This document shows positions 40,475 through 51,798 of a stretch of DNA of 64,000 nt, one piece after another; position 1 is the stretch's first letter, and each line of letters begins with the position of its first letter. The notes beneath the pieces were generated by a model. That model did no database searches, had not been told where the DNA came from, and saw only the letters and a program-made list of their open reading frames with translations. This DNA is from Acidovorax sp. A79 (GTDB lineage: Bacteria > Pseudomonadota > Gammaproteobacteria > Burkholderiales > Burkholderiaceae_C). The stretch is taken from the NCBI RefSeq assembly GCF_041154505.1, contig NZ_AP028672.1, forward strand, positions 744,001 to 808,000, given 5' to 3'. Position numbers and translations under genes: made by a program.

Positions 40475-40847
40475 GGCAGCGCTCCTGAAGTGGGGAAAGA
40501 GAAAGGGGACCGGGAACTGGACGGCAGCCCGGGGCGCCCGCCGAGGCGATGACGCCATGGCGCGCGCGGGCGAAGGAGAGCGGGATTGCGGGCGATGCGG
40601 GGCCCGTGCAGGCAGGCACCGCGCCACGGGCGGGCAGTGCGGGAATCAGCAGAGTCGGAGCCGCGAACCATGAGAGAACTCCCGGCGGAAGACCAACACG
40701 TCCCAAGGGCGGGCCCGCCGCCCTGGAATCGGTGCACGCGCACGGTCCGGGCCGGGGCCCCTGGCACCCAGCATAGCGCGTTCTGTTACGTTTGCGAACG
40801 CCGTGAGGGCGATAAACCACAGGCCCCCGCCGGGAGGCCTTGCGGGC
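40475..40847. other. Intergenic region cheW / chemoreceptor
   Basis: 373 bp without a convincing gene. On the minus strand, TTCGCA (40798-40793), a 17-bp spacer and TATGCT (40775-40770) form a possible sigma-70 promoter that would give the chemoreceptor mRNA a leader of nearly 300 nt. No sigma-28 flagellar promoter was recognised. Confidence 0.35.
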
Positions 40848-41363
40848 CTACCTGGCGACCTGGGCGATCAGCCCGGTCTCCTCGCTGCTGAGCAGCGCCT
40901 CGATGTCCATCACGATCAGCGTGCGCTCGCCCAGGCTGGCAATCCCGGTGATGAAGGCCGGGTCCACATGGCCCTGGCGCTCGAACTGGGGGGCGGGCTT
41001 GATGAGGTCGGCGGTCAGCGAGGCCACGTCGGCCACGGCGTCCACGACCACGCCCACCACGGCCGTGCCGATGTCCAGGATGATGACCACCGTGAACTCG
41101 GTGTAGCTTGCCTCGGGGCACTGCAGCTTCAGGCGCAGGTCTAGGATGGGGACGATGCGCCCGCGCAGGTCGATCACTCCCTTGATGAAAACCGGGGAAT
41201 GCGCCAGGCGCGTCGGCTGCTCGTAGGAGCGGATTTCCTGCACCCGCAGGATGTCGATGCCGTACTCCTCCGCCCCCAGCCGGAAGGTCAGGTACTCGCC
41301 CGCAGGCGCGGCGGCGGTGGCCGCTGCGGCGGGACGGGACGAGGAGGCAGGGGCTGCGATCAT
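40848..41363 (-). CDS. cheW: Chemotaxis coupling protein CheW
   Basis: A 171-residue single-domain CheW linking receptors to CheA. After an Ala-rich lead, EYLTFRLGAEEYGIDILRVQ EIRS-type start, FIKGVIDLRGRIVPILDLRL (the NLRG-like core) and VVGVVVDAVADVASLTADLI are present, and the end is ALLSSEETGLIAQVAR. It lies between two chemoreceptor genes and may serve them, although no cheA is in the window. The start at 41363 follows from the domain boundary. Confidence 0.92.
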   Translation of the reverse strand: MIAAPASSSRPAAAATAAAPAGEYLTFRLGAEEYGIDILRVQEIRSYEQPTRLAHSPVFIKGVIDLRGRIVPILDLRLKLQCPEASYTEFTVVIILDIGTAVVGVVVDAVADVASLTADLIKPAPQFERQGHVDPAFITGIASLGERTLIVMDIEALLSSEETGLIAQVAR

Positions 41364-41719
41364 GGCGCGGGCTTTCGGAAAGCAAGGGATGGAGGGGCCG
41401 AGGAACGTCTGGACGGTCTCCCGCAGGCGGGGCGGGCCGCGCGGATGCGTGCGGGCGCGGGCACAGCAGCATAGCAGCCGGCGATGGCCAGGACCTGCCT
41501 CGCGGCGCGGGGCCCGCCGTCCCCGGGACGCGAGCGCAGGCATCGCGGCCTGGAATTGGAGAGCTAGCTCCATTCGGGCGCCCTGCCCGCCCTCGAAAAA
41601 ATGCTACCGTCGCCCACGGTGCGCCGTGCGGCCCTTCCCTTCTTTTCCTGGAAGGCCCTGCACGGCACACCCGCAAGCCACACGACATGGCGCCCCGCTT
41701 TGTTTGAAATGATGAACCG
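41364..41719. other. Divergent intergenic region cheW / alpha-beta hydrolase
   Basis: 356 bp between divergent starts. GC-rich for most of its length, with an AT-richer part near 41690-41719 before the hydrolase. I could not assign promoters or a gene here. Confidence 0.35.
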
Positions 41720-42526
41720 ATGCCCTTCTTCAGCAAGAAAGAAACCGATCCCGCCGACATCCCGCCGCCAGGCCTGCCGCTGCTGGCCCTGGAACTGCGG
41801 GCCCCTTGGGAGTTTGGCGCGGTGCTGCCCGCCTGGCCCGTGCTGCAGCGTGCCCCGCTGGGCGATGGCCACACGGTGATCGTGTTCCCCGGCCTCACGG
41901 CGGGGGATGCCACCACGGTTCCGCTGCGCCGCTACCTGGAGTCGCGCAACTACGAAACCCAGGGCTGGGGCCAGGGGTTGAACCTGGGCCCCAGGGACGG
42001 CGTGCTGGAAGCCGCCAAGCGCCAGCTGCAGGAGGCCAGCGAGGCCAGCGGCGGCAAGGTGAGCCTGGTGGGCTGGAGCCTGGGCGGCATCTATGCGCGA
42101 GAGCTGGCCAAGGAAATGCCCGGCCTGGTGCGCTGCGTGGTGACGCTGGGCACGCCTTTCGCCGGCCCGCACACCTCCACGAACGCGTGGCGCATCTACC
42201 AGTTCGCCAGCGGCCGCAGCATCGAGCGCGAAACCGAGAGCTACAACCTGCCCGAGGCCCCGCCCGTGCCCACCACCAGCATCTACTCGCGCACCGACGG
42301 CGTGGTGGCCTGGCGCGGCAGCATCCAGTCGCCAGCCGCGCACAACCCCCACACCGAGAACATCGAGGTGGTCGCCAGCCACTTCGGCATCGGCCTGAAC
42401 CCCAGCGCCTGGTGGGCCGTGGCCGACCGGCTGGCACAGCCCCACGGGCCGGACGCCATGTGGCAGCCCTTCGAGCGGCCGGGCCTGCCGGGGCTTCAGC
42501 TGATCTACCCCGACCCGGAGCGCTGA
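41720..42526 (+). CDS. Alpha/beta hydrolase (lipase/PGAP1-like)
   Basis: A 268-residue hydrolase without signal peptide. HTVIVFPGLTAGDATTVPLR is the first strand and oxyanion region, and VGWSLGGIYARELAKEM (nucleophile Ser in GWSLG, about residue 118) is the elbow. CVVTLGTPFAG resembles PGAP1/lipase strands, SRTDGVVAW probably carries the acid, and NIEVVASHFGIGLNP the catalytic His. Substrate unknown; it may be an esterase acting on lipids. It ends at a bidirectional terminator shared with the chemoreceptor gene. Confidence 0.85.
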   Translation: MPFFSKKETDPADIPPPGLPLLALELRAPWEFGAVLPAWPVLQRAPLGDGHTVIVFPGLTAGDATTVPLRRYLESRNYETQGWGQGLNLGPRDGVLEAAKRQLQEASEASGGKVSLVGWSLGGIYARELAKEMPGLVRCVVTLGTPFAGPHTSTNAWRIYQFASGRSIERETESYNLPEAPPVPTTSIYSRTDGVVAWRGSIQSPAAHNPHTENIEVVASHFGIGLNPSAWWAVADRLAQPHGPDAMWQPFERPGLPGLQLIYPDPER

Positions 42527-42540
42527 GCCGCCCGCGCAAG

Positions 42541-42586
42541 AAAAAAAGCACGCCCGAGGACTCCTCCTCCCGCGTGCTTTGTTTTT
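42541..42586. terminator. Bidirectional terminator, hydrolase / chemoreceptor
   Basis: A 9-bp stem (AAAGCACGC with GCGTGCTTT, 18-base loop) with a T-run on the plus side (GTTTTT) and an A-run on the other, serving both convergent genes. Confidence 0.8.
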
Positions 42587-42631
42587 GATAGCTGCCAGCG
42601 CTCGGGTATCAAGCGCTAGCAGCCTATTTGG
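42582..42631 (+). repeat. Family-1 dispersed repeat, intergenic
   Basis: Good copy: TTTTTGATAGCTGCCAGCGC, then GTATCAAGCGCTAGCAG and CCTATTTGG. It directly follows the terminator stem, and its T-run doubles as the terminator tail. Confidence 0.8.
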
Positions 42632-42655
42632 CTTGCATTCTTCGCAGGCTCCCGC

Positions 42656-44479
42656 TCAAAAGCTCTCCCAATCGTCATCGCTGCCCGCCGGTGCGGCGGC
42701 GGGCTTGGGGGCGGGCGGTGCCGCGGGCCGGGGGGCTGGCAGGTGGGCGGCAGGGGCCGTGCTGTTGCGATGGCCATCCCGTGCCGCCGCCGTGCCGCCG
42801 CGCGGGGCCAGCGCGGGCGGCGGGGGTGCCGCCGCCACCCGCCGGGCCGCGGGCATGGCCGCGGCGGGGGGCCGCACCGGCGCCGCCGTTCCGGGCTGCG
42901 CCCCGGCCTCCAGCTTGAACACCGCCACCGCATTCACCAGGTCTCCGGCCTGCGCATTGAGCGCGCTGGCGGCGGCCGCCATCTCTTCCACCAGGGCCGC
43001 GTTCTGCTGCGTGGCCTGGTCCATCTGCGTGATCGCCTCGCCCACCTGCGACACGCCCTGGCTCTGCTCGCTGCTGGCCGCGCTGATCTCGCCCATGATG
43101 TCCGTCACGCGGCGAATGGCCCCGACCACCTCGGTCATCGTGGCGCCCGCCTTGTCCACCAGCGCGGTGCCCTGTTCCACGCGCTCCACGCTGGTGCCGA
43201 TCAGGGCCTTGATCTCCTTGGCAGCCTCGGCGCTGCGCCCGGCCAGGCTGCGCACCTCGCCCGCCACCACGGCGAAGCCCCGGCCCTGCTCGCCCGCGCG
43301 TGCCGCCTCCACCGCCGCGTTGAGCGCCAGGATGTTGGTCTGGAACGCAATGCCGTCGATCACGCTGATGATGTCGGCGATCTTGCGGCTGCTGTCGTTG
43401 ATGCCCTTCATGGTGTCCACCACCTCGGCCACCACGTCGCCGCCCTGCTGGGCGACGGTGGAGGCGCTCATCGCCAGCTGGTTGGCCTGGCGCGCGTTGT
43501 CCGCGTTCTGGCGCACCGTGGAGCCCAGCTGTTCCATCGAGGCGGCCGTCTGCTGCAGCGCCGAGGCCTGCTGCTCGGTGCGGGCCGACAGGTCGTTGTT
43601 GCCCGAGGCGATCTGCGAGCTGGCCGAGGCCACGCCTTCGGCGTTGCCGCGCACGCCCGAGACCACGCGCGCCAGGCTGTGGCGCATCTCGCCCAGGGCG
43701 GTGAGCAGCTGGCCCATTTCATCCTTGCCGCCGGGCGGCACCTCGGAGGTGAGGTCGCCCCCGGCGATCGCGCGGGCGGCCTGCACGGCATGGCGCGCAG
43801 GGCCCGTCACGGCGCGGGTGATGCCGATGCCCAGCACCGCCGCCAGCGCCACGCACACCGCCAGCGTGCCCAGCACCCAGATGCGCGCCAGCGAGAAGAC
43901 CTGGTAGGCATCCTCCTTGGCCTGCTGCGCGGCCTCGGTGTTGATCTTCTGCAACTCGCCCAGTGTCTCGGCGGTGGCCACGAACGCGGCCTCGGACTCG
44001 CCCGCATAGAGCATGCCCAGCGCGTCGCTCGTGAGCTCCAGGGTTTCGGTGGTGCTGAAGTCCACGTTCCGGGCGATGTCCATCAGCTTGGCCTGCAGCT
44101 CCACATAGGCGGCCTTGCGCTTCTTGTAGGCGCCGTAGACCTCGCGCTCCCTGGGGATGTCGATCAGGGCTTCGTACGTGGTTTCGACGCGGTCCAGGTC
44201 CTTGTGGCGCGCGGCCACCTGTTCGGAGAACGCCTTGACCTCGGCCGCGTTGCGCGCGGTGACCACCCCCGCCTCCGAGCGGCGCATGCGGTTGAGCAGC
44301 ACCCGAAGTTCGCCGGTCTGGGACACGCTGGGCAGCAGGTTGGTGGCGATCTCGTCGGCATTGGCATGGATGCGCGACATCTGCACCAGCGCGATGGCGC
44401 CCAGCAAGGCCGTGAACAGCACCAGCGACAGGAATCCCACGCCCAGTTTGACGCCGATGCGCAGATCGGAAATTTTCAT
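42656..44479 (-). CDS. Methyl-accepting chemotaxis protein
   Basis: A 607-residue receptor with TM1 (about residues 10-32), a four-helix-bundle ligand domain (4HB_MCP type: [20 protein letters not shown]), TM2 (about 190-212), HAMP and a signalling domain with [20 protein letters not shown]. The Pro/Ala-rich tail ends in DDDWESF, a probable CheR tether. The signalling domain is nearly identical at DNA level to that of 38729-40474 while the sensor domains differ, suggesting duplication followed by sensor exchange or gene conversion. Ligand unknown. Confidence 0.93.
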   Translation of the reverse strand: MKISDLRIGVKLGVGFLSLVLFTALLGAIALVQMSRIHANADEIATNLLPSVSQTGELRVLLNRMRRSEAGVVTARNAAEVKAFSEQVAARHKDLDRVETTYEALIDIPREREVYGAYKKRKAAYVELQAKLMDIARNVDFSTTETLELTSDALGMLYAGESEAAFVATAETLGELQKINTEAAQQAKEDAYQVFSLARIWVLGTLAVCVALAAVLGIGITRAVTGPARHAVQAARAIAGGDLTSEVPPGGKDEMGQLLTALGEMRHSLARVVSGVRGNAEGVASASSQIASGNNDLSARTEQQASALQQTAASMEQLGSTVRQNADNARQANQLAMSASTVAQQGGDVVAEVVDTMKGINDSSRKIADIISVIDGIAFQTNILALNAAVEAARAGEQGRGFAVVAGEVRSLAGRSAEAAKEIKALIGTSVERVEQGTALVDKAGATMTEVVGAIRRVTDIMGEISAASSEQSQGVSQVGEAITQMDQATQQNAALVEEMAAAASALNAQAGDLVNAVAVFKLEAGAQPGTAAPVRPPAAAMPAARRVAAAPPPPALAPRGGTAAARDGHRNSTAPAAHLPAPRPAAPPAPKPAAAPAGSDDDWESF

Positions 44480-44710
44480 GAATCACCCTTCCGGAGGGCG
44501 CCGCCACGGCCGCCCCCATTTGTAACAAAATGCTGAGCCAGTCTATCAGTCCGGCGCGGCATCTTCTCTCAGGTGTTTCACGGTTTCGGCGTCCACGCCA
44601 GGCGCGGCCTGCGGCCGCAGCGGCTTCCAGACGCTTCCGATTCGATAGCTGCCCGCGCCATGCCGGCGGGCACCGGGCGGCCGCCGGGCGCCGCGCGCCG
44701 CTCACAGGCG

Positions 44711-45868
44711 CTACTGCGGCAGCACCTCGAACACGATGAACTGGCTGGCCTGGGTGTCGGCCGTGAAGTTGTTGTCGGCCGCCAGCACGAGCGTGCGGTG
44801 GCCGTTGGGCAGCGTGTGGCCCCAGGTGATGGCCTCGATGTTGTCCAGCTTCACGCCCTGGTAGGCCAGCGGCATCTCCAGCAGCACCCGCCGCGTCATG
44901 GGCGCATAGGTGGCGCCCGCCAGGCGCGGGGTGCCGATCACATCGGTGGTGGCGCCGGTGATCTCGGTCCACACCAGGCGGATGGTGTTGCCCACGCCCG
45001 AGGCAAAGGCACGCTCCACCGCGATGAACTGGCCGTTGCCCACGGCCAGCAGGTCCGACAGGCCGTTGTCGGGCCCGAACGGCGCGCCCGGCGCCGCGTC
45101 CACCGGAATCGGGGGCAAGGCGTACGCGTACTGGCCCCGGGGCCGGCCGGTGCCTGGGTCGAAGGCCGTCACGCGCACCACGCTGCCGGCCTGCAGCGTG
45201 GTGAGGGGCCCGTCCTGGACCAGCGCGTCCTCGTTGGCCGCGTACACCGTGCCGTCGGGCGCCACCGCCAGCGCCTCGAAGGCCTTGTTGCTGCGCGCGC
45301 CTTCCGTGGCGTTGTCCACGTAGCGGTACATGGCGGGCATCGCCAGTTCGCGCACGAAGGCTCCCTGGGCCGTCATCTGCCGCACGAACGGCTGGAAGCG
45401 GCTGGCGGCGGTGGGGCTCCAGTTGCCTTCCGAGGCCCAGTACAGGCTGCCGTCCGGTGCCGTGCGGATGGCTTCGGGGTCCACCGTGCGGGCCGTGGCG
45501 GGGAACGGCGTGCCGTCCTCGCGCAGCATGTTCGCCTGGCGGTTGATCTTGACCGTGACGTTGCCGCTGGCACCGTAGTCGATACCCAGGTTGTAAAAGC
45601 GCGGCGTGCCCCGCTCGCCGCCCCGGTCGTCCGAGATCGCCCAGTAGCTGCCGTCCGCCGCCCGGTCCAGACCCGAGATGCCGCCGAACTCGACCCCTTC
45701 GAACACCGTGCCCGTGGGCAGTGACGCACTGCCCAGCAGCCGCAGCGAGGCAATGGGCTGTGCGCGGCCATCGTCACCGTTGCCGCCGCAGCCCGCCAAT
45801 GCAGCCGCCATCGCCACGGCGGTTGCCACGCCCACGGCCATGCGCCGCCATGAATGCACCAGTGCCAT
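44711..45868 (-). CDS. Phytase-like / esterase-like lipoprotein
   Basis: A 385-residue exported protein. Lipoprotein signal peptide with lipobox ALAGC (about residue 27), then a beta-propeller of the esterase-like phytase (PF13449) family: FGGISGLDRAADGSYWAISD, ARTVDPEAIRTAPDGSLYWA, FEALAVAPDGTVYAANEDAL, KLDNIEAITWGHTLPNGHRT and LAADNNFTADTQASQFIVF. Family members are calcium-binding propellers, some with phosphatase or lipase activity. The start at 45868 is the one that yields a signal peptide; the frame is open farther upstream. It shows no operon partner. Confidence 0.85.
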   Translation of the reverse strand: MALVHSWRRMAVGVATAVAMAAALAGCGGNGDDGRAQPIASLRLLGSASLPTGTVFEGVEFGGISGLDRAADGSYWAISDDRGGERGTPRFYNLGIDYGASGNVTVKINRQANMLREDGTPFPATARTVDPEAIRTAPDGSLYWASEGNWSPTAASRFQPFVRQMTAQGAFVRELAMPAMYRYVDNATEGARSNKAFEALAVAPDGTVYAANEDALVQDGPLTTLQAGSVVRVTAFDPGTGRPRGQYAYALPPIPVDAAPGAPFGPDNGLSDLLAVGNGQFIAVERAFASGVGNTIRLVWTEITGATTDVIGTPRLAGATYAPMTRRVLLEMPLAYQGVKLDNIEAITWGHTLPNGHRTLVLAADNNFTADTQASQFIVFEVLPQ

Positions 45869-46024
45869 CGCCGCCGCTCCCGCCCTGCCGGGCCGTTGAT
45901 TGAATGGAGTGAATGAATGAACCAGGAAAGCGCCAGAGCCTAGGGCGGCCGTGTTGCGGGACCATGACAGACGGGACCGGGCGCGGCAGACCGGCACCGC
46001 GCAGGCGTGCCGCCCCCCGGCCAT

Positions 46025-46055
46025 GAAAAAAACGCACAGGCCAGGAACCTGTGCG
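46025..46055 (-). terminator. Rho-independent terminator after ppa
   Basis: Minus-strand stem CGCACAGG/CCTGTGCG (8 bp, 7-base loop) followed by a TTTTTTTC run. It is 114 bp past the ppa stop, with a repeat copy between. Confidence 0.85.
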
Positions 46056-46072
46056 CTTTCACCAATTGCTTC

Positions 46073-46120
46073 TATTTTGATAGCTGCCAGCGCTTTACCA
46101 TCAATCGCTGGCGACCTCCA
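46073..46120 (+). repeat. Family-1 dispersed repeat, intergenic
   Basis: TATTTTGATAGCTGCCAGCG, then CTTTACCATCAATCGCTGGC and GACCTCC. The AATCGC has lost one base of the AAGCGC arm. Confidence 0.7.
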
Positions 46121-46169
46121 CGGCCTCCAATCCGGCACGAACGGCCGGTGCGGAGGCCGGGTGCGGGAA

Positions 46170-46709
46170 TCAGGCGTTGCCGGACTTCTTGTAGGCCTCG
46201 ATGCCGTCCGTGATTTCCTTCTTGGCGGCGTCCAGGCCTTCCCAGCCCAGCACCTTGACCCACTTGCCCTTTTCCAGGTCCTTGTAGTGCTCGAAGAAGT
46301 GGGCGATGGCGTTGCGGCGCATGGCGTTCACGTCGTCGATGGTCTTCCAGTGGTCATACATGGGCAGCACCTTGGAGGTGGGCACGGCGATGACCTTGCC
46401 GTCCACGCCGGCCTCGTCTTCCATCATCAGGATGCCCAACGGGCGGCAGGGCACGACAACACCGGGGAACAGGGGGTAAGGCGTGATCACCAGCACATCC
46501 ACCGGGTCGCCGTCGCCCGACAGCGTCTGCGGCACGTAGCCGTAGTTCGTGGGGTAGTGCATGGCCGTGGTCATGAAACGGTCCACGAAAATGGCGCCCG
46601 ATTCCTTGTCCACTTCGTACTTGATCGGGTCGGCGTTCATCGGGATTTCGATGACGACATTGAAGGCGTCGGGGACGTTCTTGCCTGGGGGGACGTTGTT
46701 GAGGGACAT
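46170..46709 (-). CDS. ppa: Inorganic pyrophosphatase (soluble, family I)
   Basis: A 179-residue cytosolic enzyme hydrolysing pyrophosphate. [40 protein letters not shown] (signature DGDPVDVLV with metal-binding Asp residues) and [16 protein letters not shown] are all present. Length is typical of bacterial PPases (about 175). It is divergent from the membrane pyrophosphatase hppA, so two routes for PPi disposal sit back to back. Confidence 0.97.
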   Translation of the reverse strand: MSLNNVPPGKNVPDAFNVVIEIPMNADPIKYEVDKESGAIFVDRFMTTAMHYPTNYGYVPQTLSGDGDPVDVLVITPYPLFPGVVVPCRPLGILMMEDEAGVDGKVIAVPTSKVLPMYDHWKTIDDVNAMRRNAIAHFFEHYKDLEKGKWVKVLGWEGLDAAKKEITDGIEAYKKSGNA

Positions 46710-46820
46710 GTCTTTGGATAGTGGTTTGAAAACGATAACCCGCGAGGCATCCGGCGCTGACGCAGCGCAATGAAGCGTCGGGATTAACCCTGATTTTAGG
46801 CGCACGCCCCTTTCTGCCCG

Positions 46821-46848
46821 CTTGCAAACCGGCGTTTGCCTGTAAATT
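46821..46848 (+). promoter_or_regulatory. Candidate hppA promoter with palindrome
   Basis: CTTGCA (46821-46826) and TAAATT (46843-46848) with a 16-bp spacer form a moderate sigma-70 promoter. The palindrome GCAAAC-CGGC-GTTTGC (46824-46839) overlaps the -35 and spacer and could be an operator. Confidence 0.4.
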
Positions 46849-46977
46849 GGGCCCGTTGGCCAATCGACTCCTGCCGCGAAATGCCCAGGGAGCACGAGGA
46901 AGCAACGCAACGGAAGCACCACCGTCCCGCGTTGTGATGTTTCCTTCCGTGCAACTGAATATTTCAAGGAGTGACGA

Positions 46978-49059
<2,082 letters not shown>

Positions 49060-49113
49060 GTCGCCCGCGCCAGGCAGTCACCAGGCCTGACCCGCCTGGA
49101 ATAGAGGGCAACC

Positions 49114-49134
49114 AGGGGCTTCGGCCCCTTTTTG
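49114..49134 (+). terminator. Rho-independent terminator after hppA
   Basis: Stem AGGGGC/GCCCCT closed by a TTCG tetraloop and followed by TTTT. It ends just before the DUF1631 gene. Confidence 0.88.
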
Positions 49135-49143
49135 CCGCGTACC

Positions 49144-51522
49144 ATGATGGCTACCGGTATCTCTTCAGAGAAGATGGCCTTGAAACACACCGCATCGTCC
49201 GCCCCTGCCCCCTCCGACAGCCACGCCTCGCCGTACCAGCGCATCGTGCACGGCGTGGTGGCGGAGTCCAGGCACCTGATGGAGCGCGTCGCCGAGGCCG
49301 CGCGCATGTCCCTGCAGGCGCGCCTGGACACCGCCCGCACCCCCGGCGAGCACCATGCCATGCTGGAAGCACGGCAGCAGCTCTCGCGGCTGGCCTTCGT
49401 GATGAGCGAGCGCTATCCCGACGCGCTGCGCAAGGCGCTCGACCAGGAAACCACGCGCAAGGACGAAAAATCCTCGCGCTCCCTGTTCACCGTCCATTTC
49501 GATGAACTCGAACTGATGGACGAGTCGCAGATCAGCGAAAGCGTCGAGCGTGCCCGTGCCCGCCAGATCCTGATCTCCGCCGTCGAGGGGCCGCTGGCCG
49601 ACCTGGACGCCCTGGTGTGCGCGGCGCAGGGGCTGCCGAAAGTGCTGCCCGACCAGAACCCCCTGCGCCCCGAGGTCTTCCTGCAGGCGCTGCAGGCCGT
49701 GGTGTCGCAGATGCAGGTCACGGACCAGGTGCGGCACGACTGGATGGGGCACCTGGCGCAGGCGCTGGGTACAGAGCTGCGCGGGCTGTACCTCGCCCAG
49801 ACCGCGCAGCTGCGGCAAAGCGGCGTGCAGCCCGTGGGCTACGCCATGCGGCAGGCCGACGGCCAGGTCGTCTATGTCGCGCCGGCCGAGGGCGGCGCGT
49901 CCCCCGGCTTCGCCGCCGACACCGACCTGTCCGCCTCGGGGGGGGCTGCCGACCCGCTGCTCACGCTCGACCGCCTGCGCCGACTCCTGCTGGGCGAACT
50001 CAGCGACAAGCCCGCCCCGGTACCGGAGCACGGGCCTGCGCCCCAGGAGAACTTCGCCGAGCGGTTCGCGCGCGAGTTCGAGAACCCCGACCAGCTTCCG
50101 GCGCTCGATCCACCCCCCACGGATTTCGCCATCACCGTGCCCGCCGCCTTCGAGGCACTGCAGGAGATGAACCAGGTCGGCCACATGATGGAGCGCCTGG
50201 GAAACCAGCGCCCTCCGGCGGGCGGCGGCGAGGGAGCGAGCTCCGCGGCCACGCCGCGCCGGCACGCCAGCGGGCTCGGTCAGGCCCTGAGCATGGAGGT
50301 GGTCGCGCTGATGGTGGACAACATCGCGCGCGACAGCCGGCTGCTGTGGCCCGTGCAGCAGTTCGTGCGGGCGCTGGAGCCCGCGCTGATGCAGCTGGCG
50401 CTGGCCGACCCCCGTTTCTTCAGCCACAAGGAGCATTCCGCGCGCCGCCTGCTGCAGGACATCACCGACCGCAGCCTCGCCTTCAACAGCACCGAGGCGC
50501 CCGGTTTCCAGAGCTTCATGCGGTCGCTCATGAACATTGCGGGCCCGCTGGCCACGGCCACCATCGAGGGCCCCCACGATTTCGAGCAGGTGCTGCAGCA
50601 GCTGCACGCCAAATGGGAGCAGAAAGAGCAGGCGGGCAAGCAGGAGCGCTTGCGCGCCATCGAGGCGCTGCAGCACGCGGAGCAGCGCCACCTCCTGGCG
50701 GCCAAGATATCGCGCGACATCTGGCTGCTGCCCGACATCGGAAAGGTTCCCGACGCCATCTCCCGCTTCCTGCTCGGCCCCTGGGCCAAGGTCATGGCCG
50801 AGGCGCGCCTGGCCGACAAGACCGGCAGCACCGACCCGGGCCGCTACCAGGAAGTGGTGGAGGCGCTCATCTGGAGCGCGCAGCCCGAACTGACGCGCAT
50901 GAACACGGGCCAGCTCGCGCGCCTGCTTCCCAAGCTGCTGGCCAAGCTGCGCGAGGGGCTGGCGTCCATCGACTACCCCCCGGACCGGACCGAGGCCGTC
51001 TTCGCGCTGCTGATGCAGCTGCACCAGCAGGCCTTCAAGCCCACGCCGAGGCCGGCCGCTGCGCCGCCCGCGCCCTGCGCACCGCCCGCCGAGGCGAAGG
51101 CGGCGGCGCCAGCGCAGCCCGCCCCCCTCGAGGACGAAGAGCCCTGGGTCGCGCCCTCCGAAGCCAGGGAGTCGGGCTTCATGGAATCCTCGCAGTCTCC
51201 CGAGTCCGAGAGGCCGGAGCCCGTGCCGGCGCCCGAGGCGGGCGAGGCGCCGGGCATCCCCCCGCTGGCCATCGGCAGCTGGGTGAACCTGCTGGTCGCA
51301 GGCAAGTGGGAGCGGACCCAGCTGTCGTGGATCGGCTCGAACGGAACCTTCTTCCTTTTCACCAGCGCCTCCGGCCACACCCAGTCGATGACCCTGCGGC
51401 TGGTGGACCGGCTCATCCAGCAAGGCGCCCTGCACGTGCTCTCCCAGCAGACCGTGGTGGACGGCGCGCTGGATGCCGTGGCCCAGATCGCCATGCGCAA
51501 CAGCGTGGAGAGCAGGCTCTGA
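49144..51522 (+). CDS. DUF1631 family protein
   Basis: A 792-residue, mostly alpha-helical protein of the DUF1631 family, function unknown; no signal peptide or membrane helix. Landmarks: YQRIVHGVVAESRHLMERVA near the N terminus, QVTDQVRHDWMGHLAQALG, VALMVDNIARDSRLLWPVQQ, DPRFFSHKEHSARRLLQDIT, a charged coiled segment (EQKEQAGKQERLRAIEALQ) and a C-terminal PilZ-like strand region (PPLAIGSWVNLLVAGKWERT, LSWIGSNGTFFLFTSASG). The PilZ-like end hints at c-di-GMP or RNA-related regulation but lacks a clear RxxxR. The ATG at 49144 is chosen; a second ATG follows at 49147. Confidence 0.85.
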   Translation: MMATGISSEKMALKHTASSAPAPSDSHASPYQRIVHGVVAESRHLMERVAEAARMSLQARLDTARTPGEHHAMLEARQQLSRLAFVMSERYPDALRKALDQETTRKDEKSSRSLFTVHFDELELMDESQISESVERARARQILISAVEGPLADLDALVCAAQGLPKVLPDQNPLRPEVFLQALQAVVSQMQVTDQVRHDWMGHLAQALGTELRGLYLAQTAQLRQSGVQPVGYAMRQADGQVVYVAPAEGGASPGFAADTDLSASGGAADPLLTLDRLRRLLLGELSDKPAPVPEHGPAPQENFAERFAREFENPDQLPALDPPPTDFAITVPAAFEALQEMNQVGHMMERLGNQRPPAGGGEGASSAATPRRHASGLGQALSMEVVALMVDNIARDSRLLWPVQQFVRALEPALMQLALADPRFFSHKEHSARRLLQDITDRSLAFNSTEAPGFQSFMRSLMNIAGPLATATIEGPHDFEQVLQQLHAKWEQKEQAGKQERLRAIEALQHAEQRHLLAAKISRDIWLLPDIGKVPDAISRFLLGPWAKVMAEARLADKTGSTDPGRYQEVVEALIWSAQPELTRMNTGQLARLLPKLLAKLREGLASIDYPPDRTEAVFALLMQLHQQAFKPTPRPAAAPPAPCAPPAEAKAAAPAQPAPLEDEEPWVAPSEARESGFMESSQSPESERPEPVPAPEAGEAPGIPPLAIGSWVNLLVAGKWERTQLSWIGSNGTFFLFTSASGHTQSMTLRLVDRLIQQGALHVLSQQTVVDGALDAVAQIAMRNSVESRL

Positions 51523-51748
51523 TCTGCTCCTGAATCAAGAGCAGCTAAGGCATATTTCACAAGCGCTGAGGGCTTTCTTGCCTGCCACCGCGCGGCGAGC
51601 CGCGCCGTCCGGCCGCCCAAGGTCCCAAATATCGTGGCACGGCCTATCGTTCCCCTGATGGTCAAACGCCACGGCGGGTGATAGGCTCTCCACGTCCAGT
51701 CCAAGGCTTTGCGACATTCGAGAGATCGAGGGGATTTGTCAGGGCCTT

Positions 51749-51771
51749 AGCCCGCTTCGGCGGGCTTTTTT
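51749..51771 (+). terminator. Rho-independent terminator, orphan
   Basis: A 7-bp stem AGCCCGC/GCGGGCT with a TTCG loop and TTTTT tail, 227 bp after the DUF1631 stop. It may end the DUF1631 transcript or a small RNA from about 51680. Confidence 0.85.
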
Positions 51772-51798
51772 ACGCCGGTGCCGCTCCAGCAGGCCTTT

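Larger units (their letters stand above)
45869..46169. other. Intergenic region phytase-like gene / ppa
   Basis: 301 bp holding the ppa terminator and a family-1 repeat. No gene was recognised. Confidence 0.6.

Noticed and set aside
40800..40847. Flagellar sigma-28 promoter for the chemotaxis genes
   Set aside because: A TAAA is present but no GCCGATAA-like -10 at the proper distance.
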